Below the pieces are notes generated by a model that worked only from the letters and a program-made list of their open reading frames with translations, had not been told where the DNA came from and searched no databases. A stretch of 64,000 bases of DNA from Betaproteobacteria bacterium (lineage in GTDB: Bacteria > Acidobacteriota > Terriglobia > Acidiferrales > UBA7541): positions 105,863-169,862 of the forward strand of contig CAJCHZ010000027.1 of the NCBI GenBank assembly GCA_903970165.1. The letters run 5' to 3'. Shown here one piece after another: positions 48,708-58,525 of this stretch; the first letter of the stretch is position 1; each line of letters starts with the position of its first letter. A program made the position numbers and the translations under genes.

Positions 48708-49532
48708 GTGTCGTTCCTTCAAGATGGAGTCGCCGTGGTCACGGGCGCGGGCAGCGGCATTGGGCGTGCGCTGGCGCAGCAGTTGTCGGCTGCGGGTTCG
48801 GCGCTGGCGATTGCCGATGTCAATGAGAAGGGTTTGGCAGAAACCGCCGCCTCGCTCAAAGGTAAAGGACAAGTTTCGACGCACATTCTGGATGTTTCTA
48901 GCGAAGAGGCTGTCAGGGACTTTGCTGAAGACGTGGCTGCGCGGCATGGGCGCGTAACTCTGCTCATCAACAACGCCGGTGTGGCCTTAATTGGCACTTT
49001 TGAAGAAGTTTCGCTCGACGATCTCCGCTGGGTGATGAACATCAACTTTTGGGGCGTCGTTTATGGAGTGAAGTATTTTCTGCCTATTTTGAAGAAGCAG
49101 CCGCGAGCGCAGATTGTCAATTTGTCGAGCGTGTTCGGGATTGTTGCACCTGTGGGGCAAAGTGCGTATTCCGCGAGCAAATTTGCGGTGCGCGGATTCA
49201 CGGAAGCAGTTCGGCACGAACTCGAAGGCACGACGGTTTTTCTTTCGTGCGTGCATCCCGGCGGGATTCACACACCGATCGCCAGCCACGCGCGCCTGGG
49301 AGCCAATGCAGCTCAGAGCAAAAAAGAGATTGCGGTCGAATACTTCGATAAGGCCACTCGCACTACACCGGAAGCGGCCGCTGAGCGCATCCTGAAAGGT
49401 GTCGAAAAGCGCGAGCCGCGCATACTGATTGGGAAGGACGCGCGGCAGATTGACATTGTGCAGCGGCTTCGGCCGGCAACGTATTGGAAGATCATGGCCC
49501 ATAGGGCGCAAGCGCCAAATTCCTCGAAGTGA
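48708..49532 (+). CDS. Short-chain dehydrogenase/reductase
   Basis: A 274-residue classical SDR oxidoreductase. Cofactor loop AVVTGAGSGIGRALA (about 6-20), LLINNAGVAL (about 85-94), catalytic Ser in NLSSVFG and YxxxK in YSASKFA (about 155-161). Asp in IADVNEKG suggests NAD(H) rather than NADP(H). The GTG start at 48708 immediately follows the thiC stop, so it is co-transcribed. Role in thiamine synthesis is not evident. Confidence 0.9.
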   Translation: MSFLQDGVAVVTGAGSGIGRALAQQLSAAGSALAIADVNEKGLAETAASLKGKGQVSTHILDVSSEEAVRDFAEDVAARHGRVTLLINNAGVALIGTFEEVSLDDLRWVMNINFWGVVYGVKYFLPILKKQPRAQIVNLSSVFGIVAPVGQSAYSASKFAVRGFTEAVRHELEGTTVFLSCVHPGGIHTPIASHARLGANAAQSKKEIAVEYFDKATRTTPEAAAERILKGVEKREPRILIGKDARQIDIVQRLRPATYWKIMAHRAQAPNSSK

Positions 49533-49658
49533 GTCACCCCCGCCTCCGTTTTGACGAGGCTGGGAGCGGAAGATATACTCGGCGGCGATGGAAACGACGT
49601 TTTACCCGATTTAGTCGCAAGGCCAACTGCCTCGCGAGATCACCGTCAAGGAGCGATT

Positions 49659-49964
49659 ATGCCATTTGAGCGCGCCGCCAAGACCGCCGATGTGGCGGCA
49701 GGCACCATTCACGAGGTTCAGATGGCCGGAAAACCGGTGGCGCTGGCCAACGTCGCCGGTAAGTTCTATGCTATCAGCAATACCTGCCTGCACCGCGGCG
49801 GGCCGCTCGGCCAAGGGTCGCTTCAGGATAAGATTGTAAGCTGTCCCTGGCACGGCTGGGAATATGATGTGACTACAGGGAAGGTCGTCCAGAACCCTGC
49901 GGCAGGTGTCGCCTGCTACGCGACAGAGGTTCGCGGGGACGAAATTTTTGTGGATATCGCCTGA
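49659..49964 (+). CDS. Rieske (2Fe-2S) ferredoxin-like protein
   Basis: A 101-residue single Rieske domain. Cluster ligands are CLHRGGPLGQG (Cys, His) and CPWHGWEYD (Cys, His). AAGGAG at 49648-49653 sets ATG 49659, although the frame is open from 49551. It resembles the small soluble electron carriers of non-haem oxygenases and nitrite reductase-type proteins. It follows the SDR gene by 126 bases and may share the thiC transcript; electron partners unknown. Confidence 0.9.
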   Translation: MPFERAAKTADVAAGTIHEVQMAGKPVALANVAGKFYAISNTCLHRGGPLGQGSLQDKIVSCPWHGWEYDVTTGKVVQNPAAGVACYATEVRGDEIFVDIA

Positions 49965-50017
49965 AATTCTCCATATCTCTATAAAAGTAAAAGGGTTAGC
50001 GCAATATTGGCTCTTTC

Positions 50018-50044
50018 AGCCCAATTTGGACCAAAATTTGGGCT
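50018..50044. repeat. Hairpin between the Rieske and EVE genes
   Basis: AGCCCAA (50018-50024) pairs perfectly with TTGGGCT (50038-50044), and the inner TTTGG/CCAAA can extend the stem. No T-run follows on either strand, so it is not a standard terminator. It may still end or protect the thiC-SDR-Rieske transcript. Confidence 0.4.
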
Positions 50045-50128
50045 TCGCTTGGAAGACTTGCTAAGCTCCACATTTTGTTTCGCTTTTTGGTCTTCCCCGT
50101 GTATATTGCTGCCGACCTGAACGCCTCG

Positions 50129-50587
50129 ATGGCAACGCCGACCTCGCAACGACACTACTGGATATTCAGCGCGGACCCGCACCACTACCATTGGGATACG
50201 CTCTTTGTAAAAGGCAAGGAAATGTGGCACGGTGCGGAGTCAAAACCAGACGCTATTCGCGCGCTTAAACAGGTGCGCAAGGGTGATCGAGTCCTTTGCT
50301 ATCACTCCGCGCCCGAACGGACCCTTTATTCGATTGCGGAAGTAACCCGCGATCCCTATCCCGATCCCCACGACAAGAAAGAAAAGAACCTGGTGGCGGA
50401 CTTGAGGGCCTTTGACCGGCTGCCAAGACAGGTCTCGCTGGTGGAACTCCGCGCCAATCCTGCGTTAAAAAAGCTGAAATTACTGAAAAACGTACGCTTG
50501 CTGATCTCGCAGATCACAGACGTCGAATACCAGGAGATTCTGCGCATGGCCGGCATTGTGGCCTCACCTGGAATTCCGCTGCCCTGA
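50129..50587 (+). CDS. EVE domain protein
   Basis: A 152-residue PUA-like EVE domain protein. It begins with HYWIFSADPHHYHWDTLF, which holds the usual W and Y residues of the base-binding pocket, then RKGDRVLCYHSAPERTLYSIAEV and ISQITDVEYQEILRMAG. EVE domains recognise modified bases in DNA or RNA. There is no restriction or RNA-modification gene next to it. It is four bases from the next gene, so the two form an operon. Start 50129 is preferred over 50075. Confidence 0.88.
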   Translation: MATPTSQRHYWIFSADPHHYHWDTLFVKGKEMWHGAESKPDAIRALKQVRKGDRVLCYHSAPERTLYSIAEVTRDPYPDPHDKKEKNLVADLRAFDRLPRQVSLVELRANPALKKLKLLKNVRLLISQITDVEYQEILRMAGIVASPGIPLP

Positions 50588-50591
50588 CGCC

Positions 50592-51305
50592 ATGCTAGAA
50601 GGAATTCTTTCCGGGAAAACCCGAGTCCTGGACCTCGCGTACGCCATAAACGACCGCTTGGTGCCTTGGCCTGGAGATAAGCGCTGGTTCGAGGCGGAGA
50701 CTAATGCCAGCGTGGAGAAGGACGGATTCTTCACGCGAAGCTTCTGGATGCTGGAGCATTATGGAACGCATCTAGATGCGCCGATTCATTTTCCTCCTGG
50801 GAAAACGCCCCTTGACCAGATTCCCGTGAAGCAACTGTTCGGCCCAGCCGTGGTGTTGGATGTTCGAAAAGAGGGCGCCGCCAACATAGACTACAGGCTT
50901 TCTGCCGAACGCGTGGATGAGTGGGAAAAACAGCACGGACCCATTCCAGAGGGCGCCATTGTATTGTTGAGGACTAGCTGGTCGTCGCGCTGGCCGGATC
51001 TGAAGACATATCGCAGTCAAGACCACTTTGGCCGCATGCATTTTCCGGGCTTTTCTGTCGAAGCCGTGGAAAAGTTAATCGAGCGCAAAGTCAGTGGCAT
51101 TGGATGCGACACCATGAGCGTGGATTGCGGAGTGGCGCTGGATTTTCCAGTGCACCACCTGGCGTTGGGAGCCGGCCTCTATCACCTGGAGAATTTGTCG
51201 GATTTAAGCGAGTTACCTGAAAAAGGAGCGTTTCTCGTGGTCGCGCCCATCAAACTGGAAGGCGGGTCGGGCGGGCCAGTGCGCGTGTTTGCGCTGCTTC
51301 CCTAA
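50592..51305 (+). CDS. Cyclase family protein (kynurenine formamidase-like)
   Basis: A 237-residue metal-dependent hydrolase of the cyclase family. The hallmark HYGTHLDAPIHF (about 56-67) holds the His and Asp metal ligands. DLAYAINDRLVPWPGD, GIGCDTMSVDCG and FPVHHLALGAGLYHLENL are also typical. Relatives hydrolyse N-formylkynurenine, isatin or similar amides. No tryptophan catabolic genes are near, so the substrate is open. It overlaps nothing but lies four bases after the EVE stop. Confidence 0.88.
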   Translation: MLEGILSGKTRVLDLAYAINDRLVPWPGDKRWFEAETNASVEKDGFFTRSFWMLEHYGTHLDAPIHFPPGKTPLDQIPVKQLFGPAVVLDVRKEGAANIDYRLSAERVDEWEKQHGPIPEGAIVLLRTSWSSRWPDLKTYRSQDHFGRMHFPGFSVEAVEKLIERKVSGIGCDTMSVDCGVALDFPVHHLALGAGLYHLENLSDLSELPEKGAFLVVAPIKLEGGSGGPVRVFALLP

Positions 51306-51382
51306 AATGGCGCAGATAATCGTAAACATTTGCCGGGCAGCGTACGTCTTAATGTTTTGGGGTTCGGTGTGAGGGTGTGTTC

Positions 51383-52732
51383 ATGAATAGGTTCAGATTG
51401 CACTACGTGCTGGCGTTGCTGTTGTGCGTTTCAGGTATCGGCGTGCCAGTGGTACGTGGCCAGTCGCAGGAATTTCCCGTTAGCACGCGTACGTTGAAGA
51501 ACGGCATGAAGGTTCTCGTGCAGCCGGACCACAGCATTCCCAACGTGGCCCTTTACATTTTCTACCGGATAGGATCGCGGAATGAACATCCTGGCACGAC
51601 CGGCTTGTCGCACTTTTTCGAGCACATGATGTTCAACGGGGCGAAGAAGTATGGCCCAGGCGACCTCGACAAAGTGATGGAAGCAAACGGAGGCTCGAAC
51701 AACGCGTACACCACGCAAAACGTCACCGTCTATCAGGATTGGTTTCCCCGTTCGGCGATGTCTCTGATTTACGATATCGAAGCAGATCGCATCCGCGATT
51801 TGACGTTTGACCCCAAGAAAATTGCTTCCGAGCGCGAGGTCGTCGCCTCCGAGAGACGCCTCAGCGTGGACAACAACAACTTCGGCCTGCTCGACGAACA
51901 GCTTTGGGCCACTGCGTTCATCGCGCACACTTATCAGTGGCCCGTTATCGGATGGATGAGCGACATCGAGCACTGGACGATGGAGGATTTGAAACATCAC
52001 TTTGAAATGGGCTACTCGCCGAGCAATGCGACGATGGTGGTCGTCGGAGACGTTTCGCCTGAAGAAATCTTTCAACTGTGTGAAAAATACATCGAACCGA
52101 TTCCTTCGCACTCGCCGCCTCCGCCGGTGACAACCATCGAGCCGGAGCAGTTGGGCGAGCGGCGGTTGGTTGTTCACAAGCCCGCGGAACTGCCGATACT
52201 GATGATCGGGTACCACATCCCTAAAACCGACAATCCGGACTACTATGCGCTGAATATTATGCGCAGCGTGCTGTTCACGGGAGAAAGTTCGAGGATGTAT
52301 CAGAGACTGGTGGACAAAGATCAGCTTGCGCTTGACGTCTCCTCACAAGCGGAGCCAGCCTTTGACCCCACGATCGCCATTATCACGGCTCAGCCGCGGC
52401 AAGGTGTGGACCCGCAAGCCTGCGAGAAGGCTATCTACGAAGAATTAGATAAGCTAAAGAGCGCGCCAATCAGCGATAAGGAGCTCGAGAAAGCGAAGAA
52501 CACCCGGCTGGTTGAGTTTTACCGGGAGATGCAGACCATCAATGGGCGTGCGAATACGATCGGAACTTATGAAGTTTTCATGGGGGATTACAACAAGCTA
52601 CTCGACGCGGCGAAGAGCTACTCAGCGGTAACGAAAGAAGATGTGCAACGAGTGGCCAGGAAATATTTCGATCCGAATAACCGAACGGTCGCCACCCTGC
52701 TCCCCGAAAACGACGAAAAGGCAAAACAATGA
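51383..52732 (+). CDS. M16 family zinc metallopeptidase, catalytic partner
   Basis: A 449-residue exported pitrilysin-type peptidase. Start 51383 follows AGGG by seven bases; GTG 51377 is an alternative. Signal peptide ends VVRGQS (about 27). The inverted zinc motif HFFEH is at 77-81, with the distal Glu in the ASEREVVASERRLS helix. The C-terminal half contains the second, non-catalytic M16 lobe. It overlaps the next gene by four bases, and the two together resemble a heterodimeric M16 protease. Confidence 0.92.
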   Translation: MNRFRLHYVLALLLCVSGIGVPVVRGQSQEFPVSTRTLKNGMKVLVQPDHSIPNVALYIFYRIGSRNEHPGTTGLSHFFEHMMFNGAKKYGPGDLDKVMEANGGSNNAYTTQNVTVYQDWFPRSAMSLIYDIEADRIRDLTFDPKKIASEREVVASERRLSVDNNNFGLLDEQLWATAFIAHTYQWPVIGWMSDIEHWTMEDLKHHFEMGYSPSNATMVVVGDVSPEEIFQLCEKYIEPIPSHSPPPPVTTIEPEQLGERRLVVHKPAELPILMIGYHIPKTDNPDYYALNIMRSVLFTGESSRMYQRLVDKDQLALDVSSQAEPAFDPTIAIITAQPRQGVDPQACEKAIYEELDKLKSAPISDKELEKAKNTRLVEFYREMQTINGRANTIGTYEVFMGDYNKLLDAAKSYSAVTKEDVQRVARKYFDPNNRTVATLLPENDEKAKQ

Positions 52733-54156
52733 AGCGCATAGGAACCGCGGTGCGCATTCTCGCTCTTTTCGGACTCCCGCTGCTGATTTGCCCATTTGCG
52801 CCGGCGCAATCGTTGCACATGCCGCCTCATCAGAAATTCGTTATGAGGAACGGCTTGACGGTGCTTTTGCTGGAAAAACGCGGCGTGCCGCTTATCGACA
52901 TTTTCGCAATGGTAAAAACAGGTGCTGCGGCTGATCCGGTTGGCCAGGAAGGCCTCGCCGCCGTCACTGCAGCGCTCCTGCGCAAGGGAACCAAAGCGAG
53001 AACGGCGCAGCAGTTTGCCGCCGACCTCGATTACATTGGCGGGTCGTTCGAAGCCGACGCCAGCACGGAGTTCACCGGGATCAGCGCGGAGTTTCTTACC
53101 AAAGACCTCGCCCACGGGCTGGACCTTTTTTCTGACGCCCTTCTCCACCCCGCATTTCCTCAGAAAGAAACTGACAAGATTCTGGCGCAGAGCCTGGACG
53201 GCATAAAGGCCGCGAAGGATGAGCCACAATCTGTCTTAATGCTCTATTACGACGGCTATCTGTATGGTGCACATCCGTACGGCCTTCCTCCGGATGGGGA
53301 TGAGCTTTCGCTCCAGCATATCCAGCGCGAAGCCATCGCGAAATTTTACGAAGCGAACTACGCGCCCGGAAATACGATCATCGCGATTGCCGGCGAGTTC
53401 GACGCCGCCGAATTGCGAAAAAAGGTCGAAGAAATATTCGGCGCGTGGCCGTCGCGCACTGTAACAAGCGTGGTGGTCCCCGCGGCCGCTCCTGCGAAGG
53501 GGAAGAGGCTCTTGCTGATCGACAAGCCCGACGCCACACAAACCTATTTTGCATTCGGAAATATCGGCACCACGGTGAACGACCCCGATCGTTTCGCGAT
53601 TCGCGTCGTCAACACGATATTTGGCGGGCGATTCACATCGGAGTTGAATGAAGCCTTGCGTGTCGAGTCCGGTTACACCTACGGCATTAGCTCGCGTTTT
53701 GATTCGCGTAAAGCTCCTGGGCCATTTGGCATATACAGCTTCACGAAGAACGAGACGACGACTCCGGCCATCGATCTGGCTTTGCAGGTGCTGCAAAAAC
53801 TGCACACGGACGGCGTGACGGCGGCGCAACTGGACTCCGCGAAAAGCTATATCAAGGGCCAGTTTCCGCCATCCATTGAGACCTCGGGGCAGCTGGCGCG
53901 GCGCATCGTGACCGACGAATTTTATGGATTGAACGATGACGAAGTAAATCAGCTGGAGGTTCGGGTTGACGCGGTTACTCCTGAAATCGCGCGTCAAGTG
54001 ATACAAAAACATTTTCCGATGGACAATCTGGTGTTTGTGCTGATTGGGAAAGCCTCCGCCATTCGCCCGGCGGTTAAGAAGTATGCGGACAAGGTGGATG
54101 AGCGTTCCATAAGCGACCCAGGATTCTGGCCGCCACCGGCTGCCGCTCAAAAGTAA
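52729..54156 (+). CDS. M16 family peptidase-like protein lacking the zinc motif
   Basis: A 475-residue exported M16 paralogue. The signal peptide ends APAQS. Where the HxxEH motif should be, the text is GLAAVTAALLRKGT, so it has no zinc site and is predicted inactive alone. The rest of the fold is intact (FEADASTEFTGISAEFLTKD; ETSGQLARRIVTDEFYGL). In heterodimeric M16 proteases an inactive subunit completes the chamber. Its coupling to the active gene (ATGA overlap) supports that. Confidence 0.9.
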   Translation: MKRIGTAVRILALFGLPLLICPFAPAQSLHMPPHQKFVMRNGLTVLLLEKRGVPLIDIFAMVKTGAAADPVGQEGLAAVTAALLRKGTKARTAQQFAADLDYIGGSFEADASTEFTGISAEFLTKDLAHGLDLFSDALLHPAFPQKETDKILAQSLDGIKAAKDEPQSVLMLYYDGYLYGAHPYGLPPDGDELSLQHIQREAIAKFYEANYAPGNTIIAIAGEFDAAELRKKVEEIFGAWPSRTVTSVVVPAAAPAKGKRLLLIDKPDATQTYFAFGNIGTTVNDPDRFAIRVVNTIFGGRFTSELNEALRVESGYTYGISSRFDSRKAPGPFGIYSFTKNETTTPAIDLALQVLQKLHTDGVTAAQLDSAKSYIKGQFPPSIETSGQLARRIVTDEFYGLNDDEVNQLEVRVDAVTPEIARQVIQKHFPMDNLVFVLIGKASAIRPAVKKYADKVDERSISDPGFWPPPAAAQK

Positions 54157-54210
54157 GCTGCGGATATTACGGCTGCCAAGAGTTTTGCTCTGAGTTCTTC
54201 AGGAGGAACG

Positions 54211-57200
54211 ATGCGTTTTCGAAATTCGATTTTGATGGCGGCCCTGTTTTTGATTTTGTTGGGCACGGCCAGTTGGTCTGCGGCCGCGGAAGAGCACCCG
54301 CTCCTCATGCAGCAGCCCACGATGAGCAAGACGCAAATCGTTTTCGTATACGGCGGATATCTATGGAGCGTACCGCGCGAGGGCGGCGAAGCGCGCCAGC
54401 TCACCACCGGAGGCCACGAATCCCGGCCCAAGTTTTCTCCCGATGGAAGCTGGATCGCCTTCAGCGGGCAATATGACGGCAACGTCGATGCTTACGTTAT
54501 GTCCGCAGATGGCGGCGAGCCAAAACGGCTAACCTGGCATCCCGACCCGGATGCAGTGGAAGGCTGGACTCCCGACGGCAAGAAAATCCTCATAAGTTCT
54601 CCGCGTGAAGCGTTCGCCGACATCGACCGCCTCTACGCCATTCCCGTCGAAGGCGGAGTTCCCGAAGTTCTGCCGATGTGGCGTGGGGAAGCGGCTTCGT
54701 ATTCGCCAGATGCAACGCGCATCGCTTACGTGCCCAATTTGAAGTGGCAAACTGCGTGGAAGCGATACCACGGCGGGCAGACCACGCCTGTCTACCTGCT
54801 GCGCTTGAGTGACCTGCAACTCGAAAAGATCCCTCGCGAGAACTCCAATGATGACGATCCCGTCTGGATCGATGACACGGTTTATTTTCTGTCAGACCGG
54901 AAGGGCCCGGTAACCATCTTTGCGTACGACACAAAGACAAAAAAAGTGAGACAAGTCTTGCAGAACAACGGCTTGGACCTGAAATCCCTGTCTGCCGGGC
55001 CGGATGCACTCGTCTATGAACAGTTCGGCGGCATCTACACGCTCGATCTAAAAACCGAGAAAGCGAGCAGGGTCGCAGTTGAAATCTCGGCCGACTTGCC
55101 CGCGACGCGGCCGCACTTCGAAAAGGTGGGAGACAAGATTCGGTCTGCTAGCATTTCACCCACCGGCGTCCGCGCGGTCTTCGAGGCTCGGGGGGAAATC
55201 CTGACTGTTCCGGCGGAAAAAGGCGACGTGCGCAACCTCACGCGCACCACAGCAGTTGCCGAACGCGATCCCGCGTGGTCACCGGACGGAAAGTCCATCG
55301 CGTTCTTTTCGGATGAATCGGGCGAATACGCGCTGCATATCGCTGATCAAACCGGCTTGGGCACGGTCAAGAAAATCAATCTCGGAAATCCGCCGTCCTT
55401 TTTCTACGGTCCGACCTGGTCTCCCGACAGCAAGAAAATTGCCTACACGGATAAGCGCCTGAACCTCTGGTATGTGGACGTGGAGAAAGGCAGTCCGATC
55501 AAGGTGACAACCGATCCTTATGAGGATCCCGGGACGCATATTGATGAAACCTGGTCCTCGGACAGCAAATGGCTGACCTATTCAAAATTTCTCCAGAACC
55601 ACATGCGCAGTATTTTCGTGTATTCGCTGGAAAGCGGCAAGGAATCCATGATTACGGATGGCACCAGCGACGCACGTTTTCCCGTGTTCGACAAGAATGG
55701 GAAGACGCTCTATTTTGCGGCCAGTACGGACCTCGGGCTCTCCATCGCCTGGCTTGACCTTTCGAGCTATCAGCATCCCGTCTCGCGAAGTATCTACGCC
55801 GTCGTATTGAAGAAAGGCGATCCTTCTCCTGTTGAACCACAGAGCGACGAGGAAAAGGCCAGCGACGAAAAAAGCAAAGACGGCGACAAGTCCAAAGAAG
55901 CCGACAAAGGAAAAGAAGGCGAAAAGAAAGAGGACCTGAAAGTCACGATGGATCTGGACGGAATTGGCCAGAGAATCGTGTCCATGCCCATTCGAGCCGC
56001 CAACTACATCGCACTGGACGCTGGGAAGTCCGGCATTTTGTTTCTCAGCGAAATACCGGATGTGCCGAGCCTTAGGGTGCCCACGCCGGTCTCGGTGTCA
56101 AAGTTTGACCTGAGCACACGCAAGACAGAACCATTCCTCGGTGGTTTGAACGACTTCATCGTTTCCGCAAATGGCGAAAAGGTCTTGTATCGCCAGGGTC
56201 CGGGCTGGTTTATCGCCGCGACGGCTGTCGTGCCAAAGCCGGGAGATGGCGCGTTGAATCTCGAAGGAATGGAAGTCTACGTCGATCCGCGCGCGGAGTG
56301 GAATCAGATGTATCACGAGGTGTGGCGGATTGAGCGCGACTTCTTCTACGACCCGAGTCATCACGGACTAAATATTGCCTCTGCCGAAAAGAAATATGCG
56401 CCTTATTTGAAGGGGGCCGGCGGCCGCGCTGACGTCAACCATCTCTTCGAGGAGATGCTCGGCGAGCTAACGGTCGGTCATATGTTTATCGCCGGTGGAG
56501 ACATACCTCAGCCAAACCTCGTGAAGGGCGGGCTTCTCGGCGCGGACTACAAAGTCGAAAATGGGCGTTATCGTTTCGTGCGCATTTTCAACGGAGAAAA
56601 TTGGAACCCCGAGTTGCGCGCGCCACTAACGCAGCCAGGGGTGGACGTCAAAGCGGGAGACTACCTGCTGGAAGTAAGCGGCCGCGAATTGCGTCCGCCG
56701 ACCGATGTCTACAGCTACTTTGAAAATACCGCAGGTACGCAAATCAAAATCAAAGTGGGACCAAACCCGGATGGCAAGGACTCACGGGAAGTAACTGTGG
56801 TGCCGCTGGCCAGCGAGTTCCCGCTGCGCAATCTAGCTTGGGAGGAAGACAACCGCCGCAAAGTAGATCAACTGAGCGGCGGCAAGGTCGCCTACGTCCA
56901 TGTACCGGACACGGCGACTGGCGGTTTCATCAATTTCAACCGCTACTATTTTGCGCAGGTCGGTAAACAGGCGGCTGTCATTGATGAACGCTATAACCAC
57001 GGCGGCGAAATCGCAGACTACATTATTGATTTACTTAAACGGCCAATTCGCAATTGCGACATCACGCGCGAAGGCGAACAATTCTGTTCGCCGCTCGCGC
57101 AAATCTACGGTCCAAAGACGATGATCATCAACGAAATGTCGGGCTCCGGCGGCGACGCCCTGCCTTGGATGTTCAAGCAGGACAAAGTCGGGCCGCTCGT

Positions 57201-57489
57201 AGGGACGCGCACCTGGGGCGGACTCGTCGGCATCTACAATTATCCGTCTTTGATGGATGGCGGCTTCGTGACCGCGCCGCGCGTGGCGATCTTTGGATTG
57301 CACAGCGAATACGAAGTGGAAAACCACGGCATCGCGCCGGACATTGAAGTGGAAAACGATCCGGCATCGGTTGCCGCAGGCCACGATGCGCAGCTTGAAA
57401 AAGCGGTTCAGGTTACCTTGGAAGCGCTCAAGGAGCATCCGGTAGTGATCCCGGGGCCTCCGCCTTACCCGAACTACCAGAAGAAGTAG
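54211..57489 (+). CDS. Tricorn-like S41 protease
   Basis: A 1092-residue exported protease. AGGAGGA precedes ATG 54211. Order: signal peptide (to about 27), two beta-propellers with PD40-type repeats (SPDGSWIAFSG, TPDGKKILISS, SPDSKKIAYTD) to about residue 670, a lysine/glutamate-rich insert near 545-575, a helical core (MYHEVWRIERDFFYDPSHHG), PDZ (VDVKAGDYLLEVSGREL) and the S41 domain with catalytic Ser in MSGSGGDALPW. Degrades peptides, here probably in the periplasm. It follows the M16 pair on the same strand. Confidence 0.92.
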   Translation: MRFRNSILMAALFLILLGTASWSAAAEEHPLLMQQPTMSKTQIVFVYGGYLWSVPREGGEARQLTTGGHESRPKFSPDGSWIAFSGQYDGNVDAYVMSADGGEPKRLTWHPDPDAVEGWTPDGKKILISSPREAFADIDRLYAIPVEGGVPEVLPMWRGEAASYSPDATRIAYVPNLKWQTAWKRYHGGQTTPVYLLRLSDLQLEKIPRENSNDDDPVWIDDTVYFLSDRKGPVTIFAYDTKTKKVRQVLQNNGLDLKSLSAGPDALVYEQFGGIYTLDLKTEKASRVAVEISADLPATRPHFEKVGDKIRSASISPTGVRAVFEARGEILTVPAEKGDVRNLTRTTAVAERDPAWSPDGKSIAFFSDESGEYALHIADQTGLGTVKKINLGNPPSFFYGPTWSPDSKKIAYTDKRLNLWYVDVEKGSPIKVTTDPYEDPGTHIDETWSSDSKWLTYSKFLQNHMRSIFVYSLESGKESMITDGTSDARFPVFDKNGKTLYFAASTDLGLSIAWLDLSSYQHPVSRSIYAVVLKKGDPSPVEPQSDEEKASDEKSKDGDKSKEADKGKEGEKKEDLKVTMDLDGIGQRIVSMPIRAANYIALDAGKSGILFLSEIPDVPSLRVPTPVSVSKFDLSTRKTEPFLGGLNDFIVSANGEKVLYRQGPGWFIAATAVVPKPGDGALNLEGMEVYVDPRAEWNQMYHEVWRIERDFFYDPSHHGLNIASAEKKYAPYLKGAGGRADVNHLFEEMLGELTVGHMFIAGGDIPQPNLVKGGLLGADYKVENGRYRFVRIFNGENWNPELRAPLTQPGVDVKAGDYLLEVSGRELRPPTDVYSYFENTAGTQIKIKVGPNPDGKDSREVTVVPLASEFPLRNLAWEEDNRRKVDQLSGGKVAYVHVPDTATGGFINFNRYYFAQVGKQAAVIDERYNHGGEIADYIIDLLKRPIRNCDITREGEQFCSPLAQIYGPKTMIINEMSGSGGDALPWMFKQDKVGPLVGTRTWGGLVGIYNYPSLMDGGFVTAPRVAIFGLHSEYEVENHGIAPDIEVENDPASVAAGHDAQLEKAVQVTLEALKEHPVVIPGPPPYPNYQKK

Positions 57490-57595
57490 CTTTAAGCGTG
57501 ACGCGCGAGAACGGGAGGCTCAATAGTCTCCCACGTTTGCTGCGTTGCGCTCTGCGCGCGCGCAAAGGGATGTGTTATTTTGTTTGCGATTCCTA

Positions 57596-58516
57596 ATGCC
57601 AGAACTTCCAGAAGTCGAAACAGTAGCGCGTGGGCTGCGACGCACGATTGTCGGCCGGCGAATCGTATCCGTGCGGCTCGGTAAAACTGATTTCATTGAT
57701 GATCCGGCTGCGCTTGAGCAAAATCTGCCCGGCAGGCTGATCGAAGCCGTCGAGCGCTATGGAAAATTCATGCTGCTGCGGCTGTCTGCTGTTAGTGGCG
57801 GCGAATTCGTGCCTTCTAACGGTGACTCGGTTCCAGCAGCATTGCTTGTGCACCTTGGAATGACCGGGCAGATTGCTCCAAGCGCCGCGGCCCAGCCATC
57901 CGAAAAACACACACATGCATTTTTTACGCTCGATGATCATCGCGAGCTCCGTTATACCGACGCGCGGCGATTTGGGCGCCTTGCGTATTTGCAGGCAGAG
58001 TCGCTCGCAGAGGAGCTGCGCGCGTTTGGCGCTGATCCTCTGGAAATCAGCGCGGAAGAATTTGCAAAACAGGCCCGATCTCGGCGCGCGCGCATAAAGT
58101 CTCTTCTAATGGATCAAGGTTTTCTGCGGGGCGTGGGAAATATTTATGCCGACGAAAGCTTGTGGCGCGCGAAGATTCATCCTGCGCGCCTGGGTGTCGT
58201 ATTGAAGAAAGAACAAGCAGTTCTATTGCACCGTGTGCTGCGCGAAATCCTGCAGAAAGCGATCGTACTGCGCGGGTCTTCGATCTCCGATTTTCTGGAC
58301 GCTGAGGGGCAGCCTGGGGAATATCAGCAGCATCATCGTGCTTACGGGCGCGAAGGAGAGCGCTGTTATCGCTGTGGCTCGGTCATTCGCCGGGCGATTG
58401 TCGCCGGCCGCAGCAGTTACTACTGCCCGAAGTGCCAGCCGGCGCCTCGCGGATGCTTCGCTCTTCCGCTCTCGCGGAGGAAAAGTGGGAAGAGCAAAAA
58501 GAAAGTGGGCGGTTAA
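57596..58516 (+). CDS. mutM: Formamidopyrimidine-DNA glycosylase
   Basis: Base-excision repair enzyme removing 8-oxoguanine and FaPy. The 306-residue product begins PELPEVETVARGL, which fixes ATG 57596 and supplies the catalytic N-terminal Pro. Conserved Lys is in RYGKFMLL. The H2TH region has SLLMDQGFLRGVGNIYADESL, and the C-terminal zinc finger uses CYRCG and YYCPKCQ. First of a run of closely spaced housekeeping genes; dtd follows nine bases later. Confidence 0.96.
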   Translation: MPELPEVETVARGLRRTIVGRRIVSVRLGKTDFIDDPAALEQNLPGRLIEAVERYGKFMLLRLSAVSGGEFVPSNGDSVPAALLVHLGMTGQIAPSAAAQPSEKHTHAFFTLDDHRELRYTDARRFGRLAYLQAESLAEELRAFGADPLEISAEEFAKQARSRRARIKSLLMDQGFLRGVGNIYADESLWRAKIHPARLGVVLKKEQAVLLHRVLREILQKAIVLRGSSISDFLDAEGQPGEYQQHHRAYGREGERCYRCGSVIRRAIVAGRSSYYCPKCQPAPRGCFALPLSRRKSGKSKKKVGG

Positions 58517-58525
58517 GCGAATCGC

